This document shows, in pieces, positions 1 through 8,348 of a DNA stretch of 64,000 nucleotides (position 1 is its first letter; the number at the start of each line of letters is the position of its first letter). The notes below the pieces were generated by a model, which worked only from the letters and a program-made list of their open reading frames with translations, did no database searches and was not told the origin of the DNA. A program made the position numbers and the translations under genes. The stretch is from Amblyomma americanum. Taxonomy: Eukaryota > Arthropoda > Arachnida > Ixodida > Ixodidae. Where the stretch lies: positions 89,570,257 to 89,634,256 of the forward strand of contig NC_135498.1 in NCBI RefSeq assembly GCF_052857255.1. Reading direction: 5' to 3'.

Positions 1-1044
1 ACGCTGTCTCAAAATGCCACTGTTGTTGCACTTACTCAGGCGCAAGAAAGCGGCCGCTTGATCCGCGTCCCAGGCTGCCACATCCAAACGACCGATGCTG
101 CCAAAGGAAAAGCAGAAACAAGAAATCCAGTCTGCAAGCATCACGCCAAAGGTGCCAAAAATATCTGAACATTCTCGCAGCTGTCATGCATTATACCCTG
201 TTGCAACTTTCTGTTTCCTTCGTTCTAGTTTATCGAAACGGGTGCTTTTGTAGTGTTCGCGGTCAATGAATGACAGTACGTTCTTCAAGAATTCCTTGAA
301 ATAAGGCGGACAATGCAACCATTCTATCACATCACGGTATCTCTAACTACCCTCTTCGCCATAATACATGCCGCCGCGCTTTGTTCGTCAACCCGATCGG
401 GGCTCTTAAGTAAAAGGGGTGTGAAATGTCCCACAGCTACATATACGGGCTATAAGGAACGCCGTAGCGTAGCCTCGACATCACAGTAAGAATAAGAACG
501 ACTTTACTATACGTTAAAACAAAAGGTGAAGTTCGGGTCTACACATCGTAGAAAACTTCACGCTCAACAGAAAAAAAGTTACAGGTGATATGGTTTGACC
601 TACCAAATCTGCGTTATCAGTTGTGGTTGCACACTTCGCCTTAACGTTTATCGCGGTCCCGTGGTGTCTTTAAATTGGTTTCACCACCGATTATTCCTTC
701 CGTGTGGAGGCCCGCTACTTAGGGAGTCAGGTGGGCACGCGGCGTTTCGGGAGAGTGGAGAAGAGGTGAACAGCTGGGTGGAGTGTGTTTGAACCCCCCA
801 GCTAGGGGGATAGAGAGGTGGAGACAGCGCGCATGCGGAATACATAGCTCGGCGAAAGGTGCACGCACCGCCGGCTTGGGGGAAATGACACCCAAACTCA
901 TAAAGCTGGAAAACACTCCAGTCAAGACACGACATTTCAAAGCTGCGCTTTTCACACATCAGTAGAAATTTTCTCCCTCACTTCGTTCACATCTTTAATA
1001 CGCCAAGGTTCTCTAACCCAGAGTGTTGAGTGGGGCTAGCTGGT
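1..1044. other. Spacer, no recognised gene
   Basis: No convincing coding region; the short open frames lack any recognisable motif. Positions 76-102 carry a motif (TGCCACATCCAA, then GATGCTGCC) that recurs in diverged form at 6,826, 12,805, 21,825 and 33,855, and the following 120 bases resemble 6,853-6,980. The stretch 880-1,000 is faintly similar to 18,620-18,720. Confidence 0.5.
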
Positions 1045-1301
1045 GATGGTGATGACGAATTTTTATGGCGCAAGGGCATCTGAGGCCAAAGAGCGCCATA
1101 GCTCAAGGTATTTTTTATTTCTCAAGGTGGGGTCAAAGACCCATTTCCCAAGCATTTCACCCTAAATAAGCCGAGCACCATACCAGGGGAAAGATTGCGC
1201 CCATTGTATCACCGGTGGGTACCCGGCGGCACTGGGGATCGAACCTCGCACCTCCTGCATGCGAGGCAGATGCTCAACCACTCGGCCACCGCTGCGGTCT
1301 C
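1045..1301 (-). mobile_element. tRNA-derived SINE, family 2, with target-site duplication
   Basis: Read on the minus strand, the element begins with a tRNA-like head at 1,301-1,225 (A-box-like GTGGCCGAGTGGTT; B-box-like GGTTCGATCCC). It continues through a body that includes CACCGGTGATACAATGGGCG and ends near 1,045. It is flanked by a 14-bp direct repeat, TGGGGCTAGCTGGT at 1,031-1,044 and TGGGGCTAGTTGGT at 1,302-1,315 (one mismatch), as expected for LINE-mediated insertion. The head and body differ from the SINEs at 4,297 and 5,192, so it is a separate family. It encodes no protein. Confidence 0.85.
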
Positions 1302-1689
1302 TGGGGCTAGTTGGTTCACGGCTGTCGAGGAACTACGTTGAGCGCTTGCGTTCGTTCTTTTTCTGGTTGCGCTGCCGCCGTATCTTGTAGGCCAAGATCC
1401 ACGTTCGGTGAGAGCAGTGACCGGCAACAGCCATTTTCCCGCCAAACGAACACGCAGAATTTTGTCCATTCATTCGTCTCGGCGCTGAAAGGTCTCCACA
1501 TAGAATCATGTCCAACATTTTTGCGAAACAATTTTAATTATCGCAAAACTGCGAGCTACTGGTATGGAAATGTTGAAGGTAATGGTCCATTTTTCAGACA
1601 TGTAGCAAAATTGTTCTTTTATTGTATTTCCATCGCTCGCATCGAGCAGTTAAGGCTCCATCGAAAACCATATGGGGACTATCTTGTTT
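1302..1689. other. Spacer, no recognised gene
   Basis: The longest open frame here (plus strand, 132 codons, ending at 1,709) starts inside the target-site repeat of the neighbouring SINE and has no recognised motif. Positions 1,360-1,475 are similar to 19,140-19,255, sharing GGCAACAGCCATTTTC, which indicates old internal duplication. Confidence 0.45.
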
Positions 1690-1882
1690 CTTTGATTATG
1701 GGGGTTTAACGTACGAAAGCGACTAAGGCTATGAGGGACTTATACTTCGACGCGACTGCCATCGCATTGTACACAGATTTCTAGAACTTCACCTCCATCG
1801 AAATTCGACCACCGCGGCCGGGATCGAACCCGTGTCTTCCTGGTCAGCAGCCGAGCTCCATAACCTCTGAGCCACCGCGGCT
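1690..1882 (-). mobile_element. tRNA-derived SINE (Ruka-like), decayed
   Basis: The minus-strand head GCCGCGGTGGCTCAGAGG and B-box-like GGTTCGATCCC (1,882-1,815) are followed by the shared body (TCGAATTTCGATGGAGG) and the 3' end, which reads on the plus strand as ATGGGGGTTTAACGT at 1,698-1,712. The body is shortened and diverged compared with the copies at 4,297 and 5,192, and the central CAGTGCACGTTAAAG core is degraded. No clear target-site duplication is visible. Confidence 0.8.
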
Positions 1883-2875
1883 CAAAAGTGAAATCTTAAA
1901 ATAAACGAAAAATTTGCGCTCATCAACTCTTTCCGGTTCAAGAATGCCATTGTCCAGAATTGTTCCATATGATTTCGGCCAACCTAGGAGTTGTTAGCGA
2001 CATACGCCATGTTCAAACAGGCTTTAGGTTCTAAAAACGGCCCCTTTACGGCAGGCCTAACTGTAGCCAGTCTATTCTGTTTCGATGCGCTGAATGGGAT
2101 GTCGAAAAACCATGTGTCAGGGCGGCACCAAGCCTGTAAGATGCGCTGCATCCAAATGTAGCCGCGCATGTTTTTTCCCCATGAGTGATGGAAACACCGG
2201 TAATGTCTAAGCGGCGTGAATTTCCAACCTGGATGTGGAAACTTTACAAGCAAACCAAACTGCCAGCAAAAATTAATCTGGAGAATGAAATCTTAAAAAT
2301 AAAAATAAAACCAACGTTCCTGGTATGAAGAAGCACCGAAAATTAATCCATGCGCTCTAGACGGTGCAGTGCCAATATAGATAATCTTTTTACCGTAGGA
2401 AGCATGTGAAGCCATTCAATGACAGCCGGTTTGAGACAAAGTCGGATATGAAAATAATTTTAAGGAAGTGATCGCTTCATCAAACAGGATAGAAGTGGAA
2501 TTAGCGCTGCGAATCTTGTTTCACTTCAAGTAGCAGCAATTACGACCTCGCAGGAATCAGCAACTGCGCGTCACAAATGGCGCATCAAGTGCATTTCCCA
2601 AGCAAAGCACGCCAATCCTGAAGTAACTTCCTGTGACAGTTCGTAGCGCTTTTGATTGTCCGAAGCTCCTACGGAATAGTTTTTTTGTTGATCACTGCCA
2701 CTCCCATGCTCGGAGCACATGGTCAGTCAAGTTGTGTGGTGCAGAAGCCACTTTTTGCGCTTTAAATCGAGCACCTTTCGGTATTCAAGCTGTTGCTTCA
2801 AGCCGCCTACCTACGTCCGACGATCATATGGCGCTGCGATCGATACACATCCAACCACGTACAACCCTTGAAAAT
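1883..2875. other. AT-rich spacer
   Basis: No gene recognised. The open frames on both strands (for example 1,984-2,253 minus and 2,633-2,884 plus) have no known motif and no codon signature that I could see. They are preserved in copy B simply because the DNA there is nearly identical. Confidence 0.5.
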
Positions 2876-3027
2876 GGTCTATAGACTGTTTATAGACTTC
2901 TTGTAGACTATCGCCTTCCTGTAGATATTCTCTTTTGTCTATCCGCAGCCTATAGACTGTCTATAGACAAAAGTCTGCTAAAAGTGTATAGACAAAAGTC
3001 TATGGACAATCTATAGAGTATAGAAAT
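2876..3027. repeat. Cluster of palindromic TCTATAGAC-type repeats
   Basis: About a dozen irregularly spaced copies of GTCTATAGAC or its parts (TATAGACT, TAGACAAAAGTCTA) lie within 150 bp. Many are self-complementary, so the stretch can fold into several small hairpins. Spacing is irregular and there are no unique spacers, so this is not a CRISPR array. It resembles simple-sequence or minisatellite expansion. The same cluster occurs at 52,069-52,220. Confidence 0.8.
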
Positions 3028-4199
3028 TTTTGTAAGGGAACTTTTATACAAGCCCGCGCGGCATCCTGCCTATACACAAATACCATCATGTCCTGATAAA
3101 CAGTGAAATAGGTTCCGAAGTGGTGCTCTTAACACACTTACCCTGTAGCATCCTGTGCATGGGCCATGCGAAGAGGGCTAGTTCAGGAAAAGGAAGCCGA
3201 CCCCCTGCGGAGAAAGGGATTACGGTCGTCTGACTGATTGTGCACTCCGCTTATCGTAGTTAGTAGGCATTGAGCGACGGACCACTGCCCGAGACATCCC
3301 TGAGCGTGCACGAACGGATGAGCCACCGCGTACCTCTTCGACCTCGACCCTGCCTTTCTATCCCAGCATCTGGGGCCTAGTGTCCCCCACTACGCACCGG
3401 GCGCCACAATAGGGCATAGCACTCGAGCAAGAACCCAAGTTCGTCGGCGACCAATCCAGGGCAGCATGAACACCCAGGGGTATCTTATCTACAACCTTCT
3501 ACTTTGTTATTCAGTATCAGTTAACCAGCCTGCTCGTTAGCATGAGCTGTATTTTGAAGTACTACGCCGGTGAGAAAGCCATGCCGAAAAAAATTTCTAA
3601 CTCAGAAAGCTTATTTTTAAGAACTGCGGAGAGTCTTAGCTGAAGCACTCTGTATAACAAAGACAGTTACGATCCTTTTTGTTACAGGCGCCTGGTTTTA
3701 TGCGCAACTATTTAACAAGCTATAGGCGTGGTGCCGTTCCTGAGCAACACTACTTTTCTAGCCTTAGTCGTTTGAATGGAAATACAGCGCACTGAATGTT
3801 CTTCGCTCCTTGTAACCAAGAACATTCGAGACTGCCCCGTGGTCACGTGATCTGCGTGGCACTCCAAAGAGGGGCCGGGGTAGATTGTGCGCCAGCCTGA
3901 AGCGTACGAGAGCGTGTGCGCGCTTGCCTTTGTACAACGTGGACCACTGAGGCACCCCTGCCAACGCTAGTCACGATCGCCACCACCTCTGGCATCAGTG
4001 CTGTTGTAACCCGAACGCAAGGTGAGCTGAACAAGAGCAAGCACACACACACACATCAGCACATTTCACTGGCTGGTCTTAGGTGTCCCATCTTTAACAA
4101 CTCTCTTAGAGCTTTTACCTTTGACAAAATTATCCTCACCTTTATTTTTAGTTTTGAAAATAGTTTTGCAATTCAGTAATATTGCATTCATGACAAGTG
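3028..4199. other. Spacer with a short (CA)n tract
   Basis: No gene recognised. A CA microsatellite lies at about 4,041-4,056. A minus-strand and a plus-strand open frame overlap at 3,843-4,179 but neither has a recognisable domain. A GTGAGC at 4,021 follows a Thr/Ser-rich open stretch and could be a chance splice-donor match. Confidence 0.45.
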
Positions 4200-4280
4200 C
4201 GAGCGCCGCGGACGGGATCGAACCTGCGTCCTATGGGTCCAGAACCGAGTGCCATGACCACTGTGCTACTACCATGGAGG
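4200..4280 (-). mobile_element. Partial SINE (tRNA-like head only)
   Basis: The minus strand shows a diverged tRNA-like head with a GCACAGTGGTCATGGCACTC A-box region and a GGTTCGATCCC B-box, but no SINE body follows on its 3' side. It lies head to head with the complete SINE that starts 17 bp downstream. Confidence 0.65.
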
Positions 4281-4296
4281 CCTATTCTGTCTTTCT

Positions 4297-4541
4297 AGCC
4301 GCCACGGTGGCTGAGTGGTTATGGCGCTCGGCTGCTGGCCCGAAAGACGCGTGTTCGATCCCGGCCGTGGCGGTCGAATTTCGATGGAGGCGAAATTCTA
4401 GAGGCCCGTGTACTGTGCGATGTCAGTGCACGTTAAAGAACCCCAGGTGGTCGAAATTCCCGGAACCCTTCACTACGGCGTCTCTCATAGCCTGAGTCGC
4501 TTTGGGACGTTAAACCCCCATAAACCAAACCAAACCAAACC
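4297..4541 (+). mobile_element. Ruka-like tRNA-derived SINE, full length, with 13-bp target-site duplication
   Basis: The head GCCACGGTGGCTGAGTGG and B-box TGTTCGATCCC are followed by the body. The body carries the core CAGTGCACGTTAAAGAACCC, then CGTCTCTCATAGCCTGAGTC, the end motif GTTAAACCCCCATAAACC and a short AACC-repeat tail. Perfect direct repeats ATTCTGTCTTTCT flank it at 4,284-4,296 and 4,542-4,554, proving insertion of a 245-bp unit. The tRNA-like head would supply an internal RNA polymerase III promoter. Mobilisation would need a partner LINE. Confidence 0.93.
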
Positions 4542-4764
4542 ATTCTGTCTTTCTGTTCGCCAACCTGGGAAAGAGGGATGAAAGGCCTCCCGCTCAAGAA
4601 ATCCTTACCGCCATCCCTCGTCTTCGCCACCTTATCCGACGTGGCAGGTTGCTTGGAGAGCTAGAGCCACCTCCGCATGAGACAGCGGGTCATCAGCTCA
4701 GGATACCACCTGGAGGCTGCCTGCACATGCACCAACACACAGGTTTTCTTTTTATCAAAAACAG

Positions 4765-4968
4765 AACTTGAAGAGACGGACAGAATGGTGACACACACAA
4801 TATATGCGTTGACTTTGACCACTGGTGGCAGTCTCCTCACCAGTGATCAGAGTCCCGGTTCCCGGAAACGTGTTGCGCATATCAAAAAGATTGATAAAGT
4901 TATTTCAATGCAGCTAGAAACAGCTGAACTCGCGAGTGAAGTTGCAAACTATGGCAGGGTCATGCACG
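4765..4968 (+). CDS. Candidate internal exon, symmetric phase 1-1, unknown product
   Basis: An open frame running from 4,677 to 5,009 contains a segment bounded on the left by a pyrimidine-rich tract and acceptor (TTTTCTTTTTATCAAAAACAG, ending 4,764) and on the right by the strong donor-like CACG/GTGAGT at 4,969. The enclosed 204 bp (68 codons) starts and ends in the same phase, so it could be spliced in or out without shifting frame. The peptide is hydrophilic with a Lys-rich centre and an acidic C-terminal half and matches no family I recognise. No neighbouring exon was found. The identical sequence lies at 53,958-54,161. It may be chance. Confidence 0.22.
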
Positions 4969-5191
4969 GTGAGTTTAACGCAGAGTCACAGCTCCTGCAG
5001 TGGGCATGATAGAGTCAGAAAAGATGCACTGTGTTGTGTTCGAAAATACACCGCCACAAATTCTTGTAGATAATGATCTATACTGCTCGTACTGACTTTG
5101 CAGTGTTGCTTTAACTTTGGAGTAATATTCGCTTTTAGAGCGATAGCTCTACTCAACACAAAAGTCAGACCGGTTGCATATTTGGCAATGA

Positions 5192-5419
5192 TTGGTTTGG
5201 TTTGGTTTATGGGGGTTTAACGTCCCAAAGCGACTCAGGCTATGAGAGACGCCGTAGTGAAGGGCTCCGGAAATTTCGACCTCCTGGTGTTCTTTAACAT
5301 GCACTGACATCGCACAGCACACGGGCCTCTAGCGAAATTCGACCACCGCGGCCGGGATCGAACCCGCGTCTTTCGGGCCAACAGCCGAGCGCCATAACCA
5401 CTCAGCACCCGCGGCGGAT
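5192..5419 (-). mobile_element. Ruka-like tRNA-derived SINE with 14-bp target-site duplication
   Basis: Minus-strand copy of the same family as 4,297-4,541. The 3' end GGTTTGGTTTATGGGGG lies on the left and the tRNA-like head (B-box GGTTCGATCCC) on the right. It is flanked by ATATTTGGCAATGA at 5,178-5,191 and ATATTTGGGAATGA at 5,420-5,433 (one mismatch). The body is complete, including the core complement of CAGTGCATGTTAAAG. Confidence 0.93.
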
Positions 5420-5534
5420 ATATTTGGGAATGAAATGACCTTCGCACTTGGAGATTTCTTATTAAGAGCCTTAAGTCAGAAGACGAAGCACGTTTTGACT
5501 ATGGCCAGTGCGACGGTACCTCTAAATTACACTC

Positions 5535-5930
5535 AGGTCGTTTCCAAAAGATAGTCCATCCCACCCGCAAGATTTGTCCGACCCCACCTGCGGAATATTA
5601 CCTTCATCGATATATACCGAAATCGATGTCCGGGCTAATTTGAATGCGCTCGATGCGATGGTCTCCAAGTGTGACCCATTCCGTTCAAACATTTGCGCCT
5701 CGCCCCCTCTAAACTTCGCCTTCGATTTGGACAAAGATCGATGGCCAGGCTGAATTGAGTGTACGCGACACGTTGGTAGTCTCCAAATTTTGCCAAGGCC
5801 ACCCCAAAAATTTTACCTGGGCCGATATGGACAATAGCCTATGTCCAGCCATAACTGAGCGCGTCTGACAAGACGCCAGGCTCCCAATTTGCCCTCGGCG
5901 ATTGCCAAAATGCTTTCGCTCGACCACTGG
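5535..5930. repeat. Diverged tandem repeat of about 100-115 bp, three units or more
   Basis: Units begin near 5,605, 5,720 and 5,820 with variants of CCGATTTGGACAAAATCGAT, followed by GTCCAGGCTAATTGAGCG and then a pyrimidine/purine-rich part ending in CACCCCAAAAATTTTACC. A partial unit precedes them. A related monomer lies far away at 42,355-42,520. The long-range recurrence fits a dispersed satellite. The minus-strand open frames across it are incidental. Confidence 0.75.
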
Positions 5931-7363
5931 GTACTATCGTGGTTATACCCTTATCTTTTTTGCCTAAAGTAATACTTTTAGGTCAACTTCACACTGTCAC
6001 AGATTGTACTGCGCAGTATGTAAAGCTACCGTATTAACTCGCACTATGAACGTACTCTTTTACCCGAGATATTCATCGGAATTTGTTAGGTGTATTAATT
6101 ACTACCGATGAACCGGAAAAGAAATTTGAAGCGGAAAAAATTGGAGAAAGATTGGTAGAATAAACACTCAACCTGCCACGACTAACCTTATGAATAAAGC
6201 GGAGCGCCCCATTCAGCACAGTTTCCGAATGTGAAATTATACTCTATTCTTGCCTATACCCCTAAGCCATAACTTTTCAGTATAGGGTGAGGTATAAAAA
6301 TATTTGACAAATGGTGTGTTGTTCGGTATCCAGACGTGGGCACCTACTACCTATCAACATAATTCGCGGCAACAGAACAAGATGCAATCATGACGTGATG
6401 CAAAAATTAAAGTTTACGTTTCGACGTAGAAGTACAGGCTGCGCGCATTAAGACAGCGCATTGATTTGGACAGTAAAAACGCTAACTGCTTCCTTTTTAA
6501 AGTTCATTGCACAAACTCACCCCCTCCCCCCACACCTCTCTTCTAGTAATTACTTAGTAGGCGACTTCGGCGCATGATAACTGACTTCCGCTATCTTCGC
6601 CCATTTTGAAGGTAGTGTAGCCGAAGGTAAAAAGGTCGTCCTTTACAAGTCTGCAGCTGAAGAATAACTTATCGATCAACCCCGCGCAACATGAATTTCA
6701 ATTAAAGCCGGTAAAAAAATGCCACTCCTTGTAGGCTTACCCTAGAAAGGCTTCCAGTTGGGGCACCGAAGCTTTTCTAGTTCAAAAAAAAAAAAGAAGC
6801 CGACAGCTGAAGCCTCTGTCTACGCTGCCACATCCAAATCACCGATTCTGCCAAGGAAAAACTAGAAATAAGTGTAGTGTACAAGCATCATGTGAAAGGT
6901 GCTAAGAATATCTACGCATTCTCGCCGCAATCATGCATTACCTTATCGCGTTTTCACATTCCCTTTGTTCAGCGCTGTTTCATTAATATGCGCTGACTTC
7001 GCCCACCATACGGTTTAGTTTCCGAGCTAACCACTGCTGTCATTTTTGCCCACATAGAAAGCTCCTAGAAACGTGTCCTTATGTCGCGATGCGGTCAAGA
7101 AATGAGGGGAGGTTTGTTCTGGCTGCAAAGAATTTGCTCCGGCTACGGTGTAACGGACACTTGCCAGCAATGGCACGAAAATCTATGGCAGCGGCGCCGT
7201 CGGGAGACGATTACTGCGAATCATTACCAGGCCCTCCACAGTCATGCTTTGGAAGGCATTGCTTGGACAGTTTAAAAGAAAAAAATAACCAATGAATGCT
7301 TTGCGAAAAGAAAAATGCAGACAAATAAAGTAAACGCCCATTAAAACCTCTGTAGAAGTGCAT
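5931..7363. other. AT-rich spacer containing the identity breakpoint of the duplication
   Basis: No gene recognised. It contains a C-rich run near 6,521-6,536, a poly-A run at 6,784-6,795 and a second copy of the TGCCACATCCAA motif (6,826-6,852). The near-identity with copy B stops at about 7,081: within the next 70 bases there are about seven substitutions, whereas the preceding 7 kb has almost none. Confidence 0.6.
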
Positions 7364-7370
7364 TCGAACC

Positions 7371-8227
7371 TACACGAAGAAAGGCGGAGAGCCAGGGCCG
7401 AACAGATAAACAGAAGGCTAGGCCAATCCGAAAGCACACTATACACAGACGCTTCTATGTACGCAAGAGCAGAGAAACGCACAGCCGCGGTAGCGGTGGT
7501 CAACGGTACAGGGGAAACTATCACCTGCGCTTCAGTAGGGGTGTCAGGGATAGCAGAGGCCGAAGAAATTGCCGTCGCGCTAGCGATAGCCGAAGGCTAC
7601 AGAAAAGGTCGCTCCCTAAATATCCTAACGGACTCGAAAGAAACATGCAGAAACTATACGAAGGGCAATATCAGCGGCACTGCCCTCAGAATAATCAGCG
7701 AGGCGGCAGCCTCAGCTGAAAGAATACCCATACAACATATAATCTGGGTGCCAGCCCACGCAGGCGTAGCAGGAAACGAAAGGGCGGACAGTCTAGCTCG
7801 AGGGCTCACTTACCGAGCAGGCTTATCGATCGTCTCGGAGTCACGGCTACTCATATGCGAGGGGGGCTACACAGAGACCCTACAACTATATAGGGGAATC
7901 AGAAAGAGATATCCATCACCACACAAAGCACTAAATAGGGAAGAGGCTGTAGGATGGCGTAGGCTACAGACGAACACCTTCCCTAACCTACACACATACA
8001 ACAAGATATCACCAACGCAATTCAGACCAGACTGCCCCTGGTGCGGCAGTACGCCCACACTCTATCACATCACCTGGGAATGCAAGAGAAACATAGCATT
8101 CCACAATCAACAAACACCGAGTGCGGAGCAATGGGAGAGCTGTCTCTTCAGCAGCGAGCTTGAGGTCCAGAGGGCCTTGGTAAAGCACGCAACTGAAGCG
8201 GCACAACTCAGTGGAGCCCTGGACTGA
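7371..8227 (+). pseudogene. LINE ORF2 C-terminal fragment: RNase H domain and zinc knuckle
   Basis: The frame is open from the insertion point to a TGA at 8,225-8,227, about 285 codons; the host GTG at 7,358 is in frame by chance. Numbering from that GTG, RNase H catalytic residues are visible as D31 (YTDAS), E69/E70 (AEAEEIAVALA), D92 (LTDSK) and D144 (NERADSLA), with the PAHAG loop at 132-136. A CCHC knuckle (C226, C229, H237, C242) follows, as is usual at the end of such LINE proteins. RNase H would remove RNA from the RNA/DNA hybrid during target-primed reverse transcription. Endonuclease and reverse transcriptase are absent because of 5' truncation, so the copy cannot move by itself. No frameshift or stop is seen in the retained part. 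Confidence 0.93.
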
Positions 8228-8341
8228 GGGCCCACTCTTGCTTGAAGACTCAAGTCGCCAGCACCCAAGCAAGACGACCAGGAAGTCTTCATCCCCGCGA
8301 ACCTCTTGGAAAGAAATAAAAGTTTTCTCTCTCTCTCTCTC
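7371..8341 (+). mobile_element. 5'-truncated LINE insertion present only in copy A
   Basis: Copy B reads straight through at about 56,563, where copy A has 978 extra bases. The site TCGAACC is duplicated (7,364-7,370 and 8,342-8,348). The insert ends with AATAAAAG and a (CT)n tail at 8,325-8,341. It consists of the last part of a LINE open reading frame plus a short 3' UTR. Its uninterrupted frame and its absence from the sister copy mark it as recent. The RNase H plus CCHC arrangement suggests an I-like or related RNase-H-bearing LINE clade. Confidence 0.95.
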
Positions 8342-8348
8342 TCGAACC

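Noticed and set aside
1225..1301. tRNA-like cloverleaf heads (also 1,815-1,882, 4,297-4,370, 5,340-5,419, 12,212-12,290, 37,190-37,265)
   Set aside because: Each is joined to a SINE body and flanked by target-site duplications. Acceptor stems are imperfect, so these are SINE promoters and not tRNA genes.
1311..1709. 132-codon plus-strand frame
   Set aside because: It begins in a SINE target-site repeat, ends in another SINE tail, and has no motif or codon bias.
2876..3027. CRISPR-like repeat array
   Set aside because: Repeats are short, palindromic and irregularly spaced without unique spacers, and the DNA is eukaryotic.
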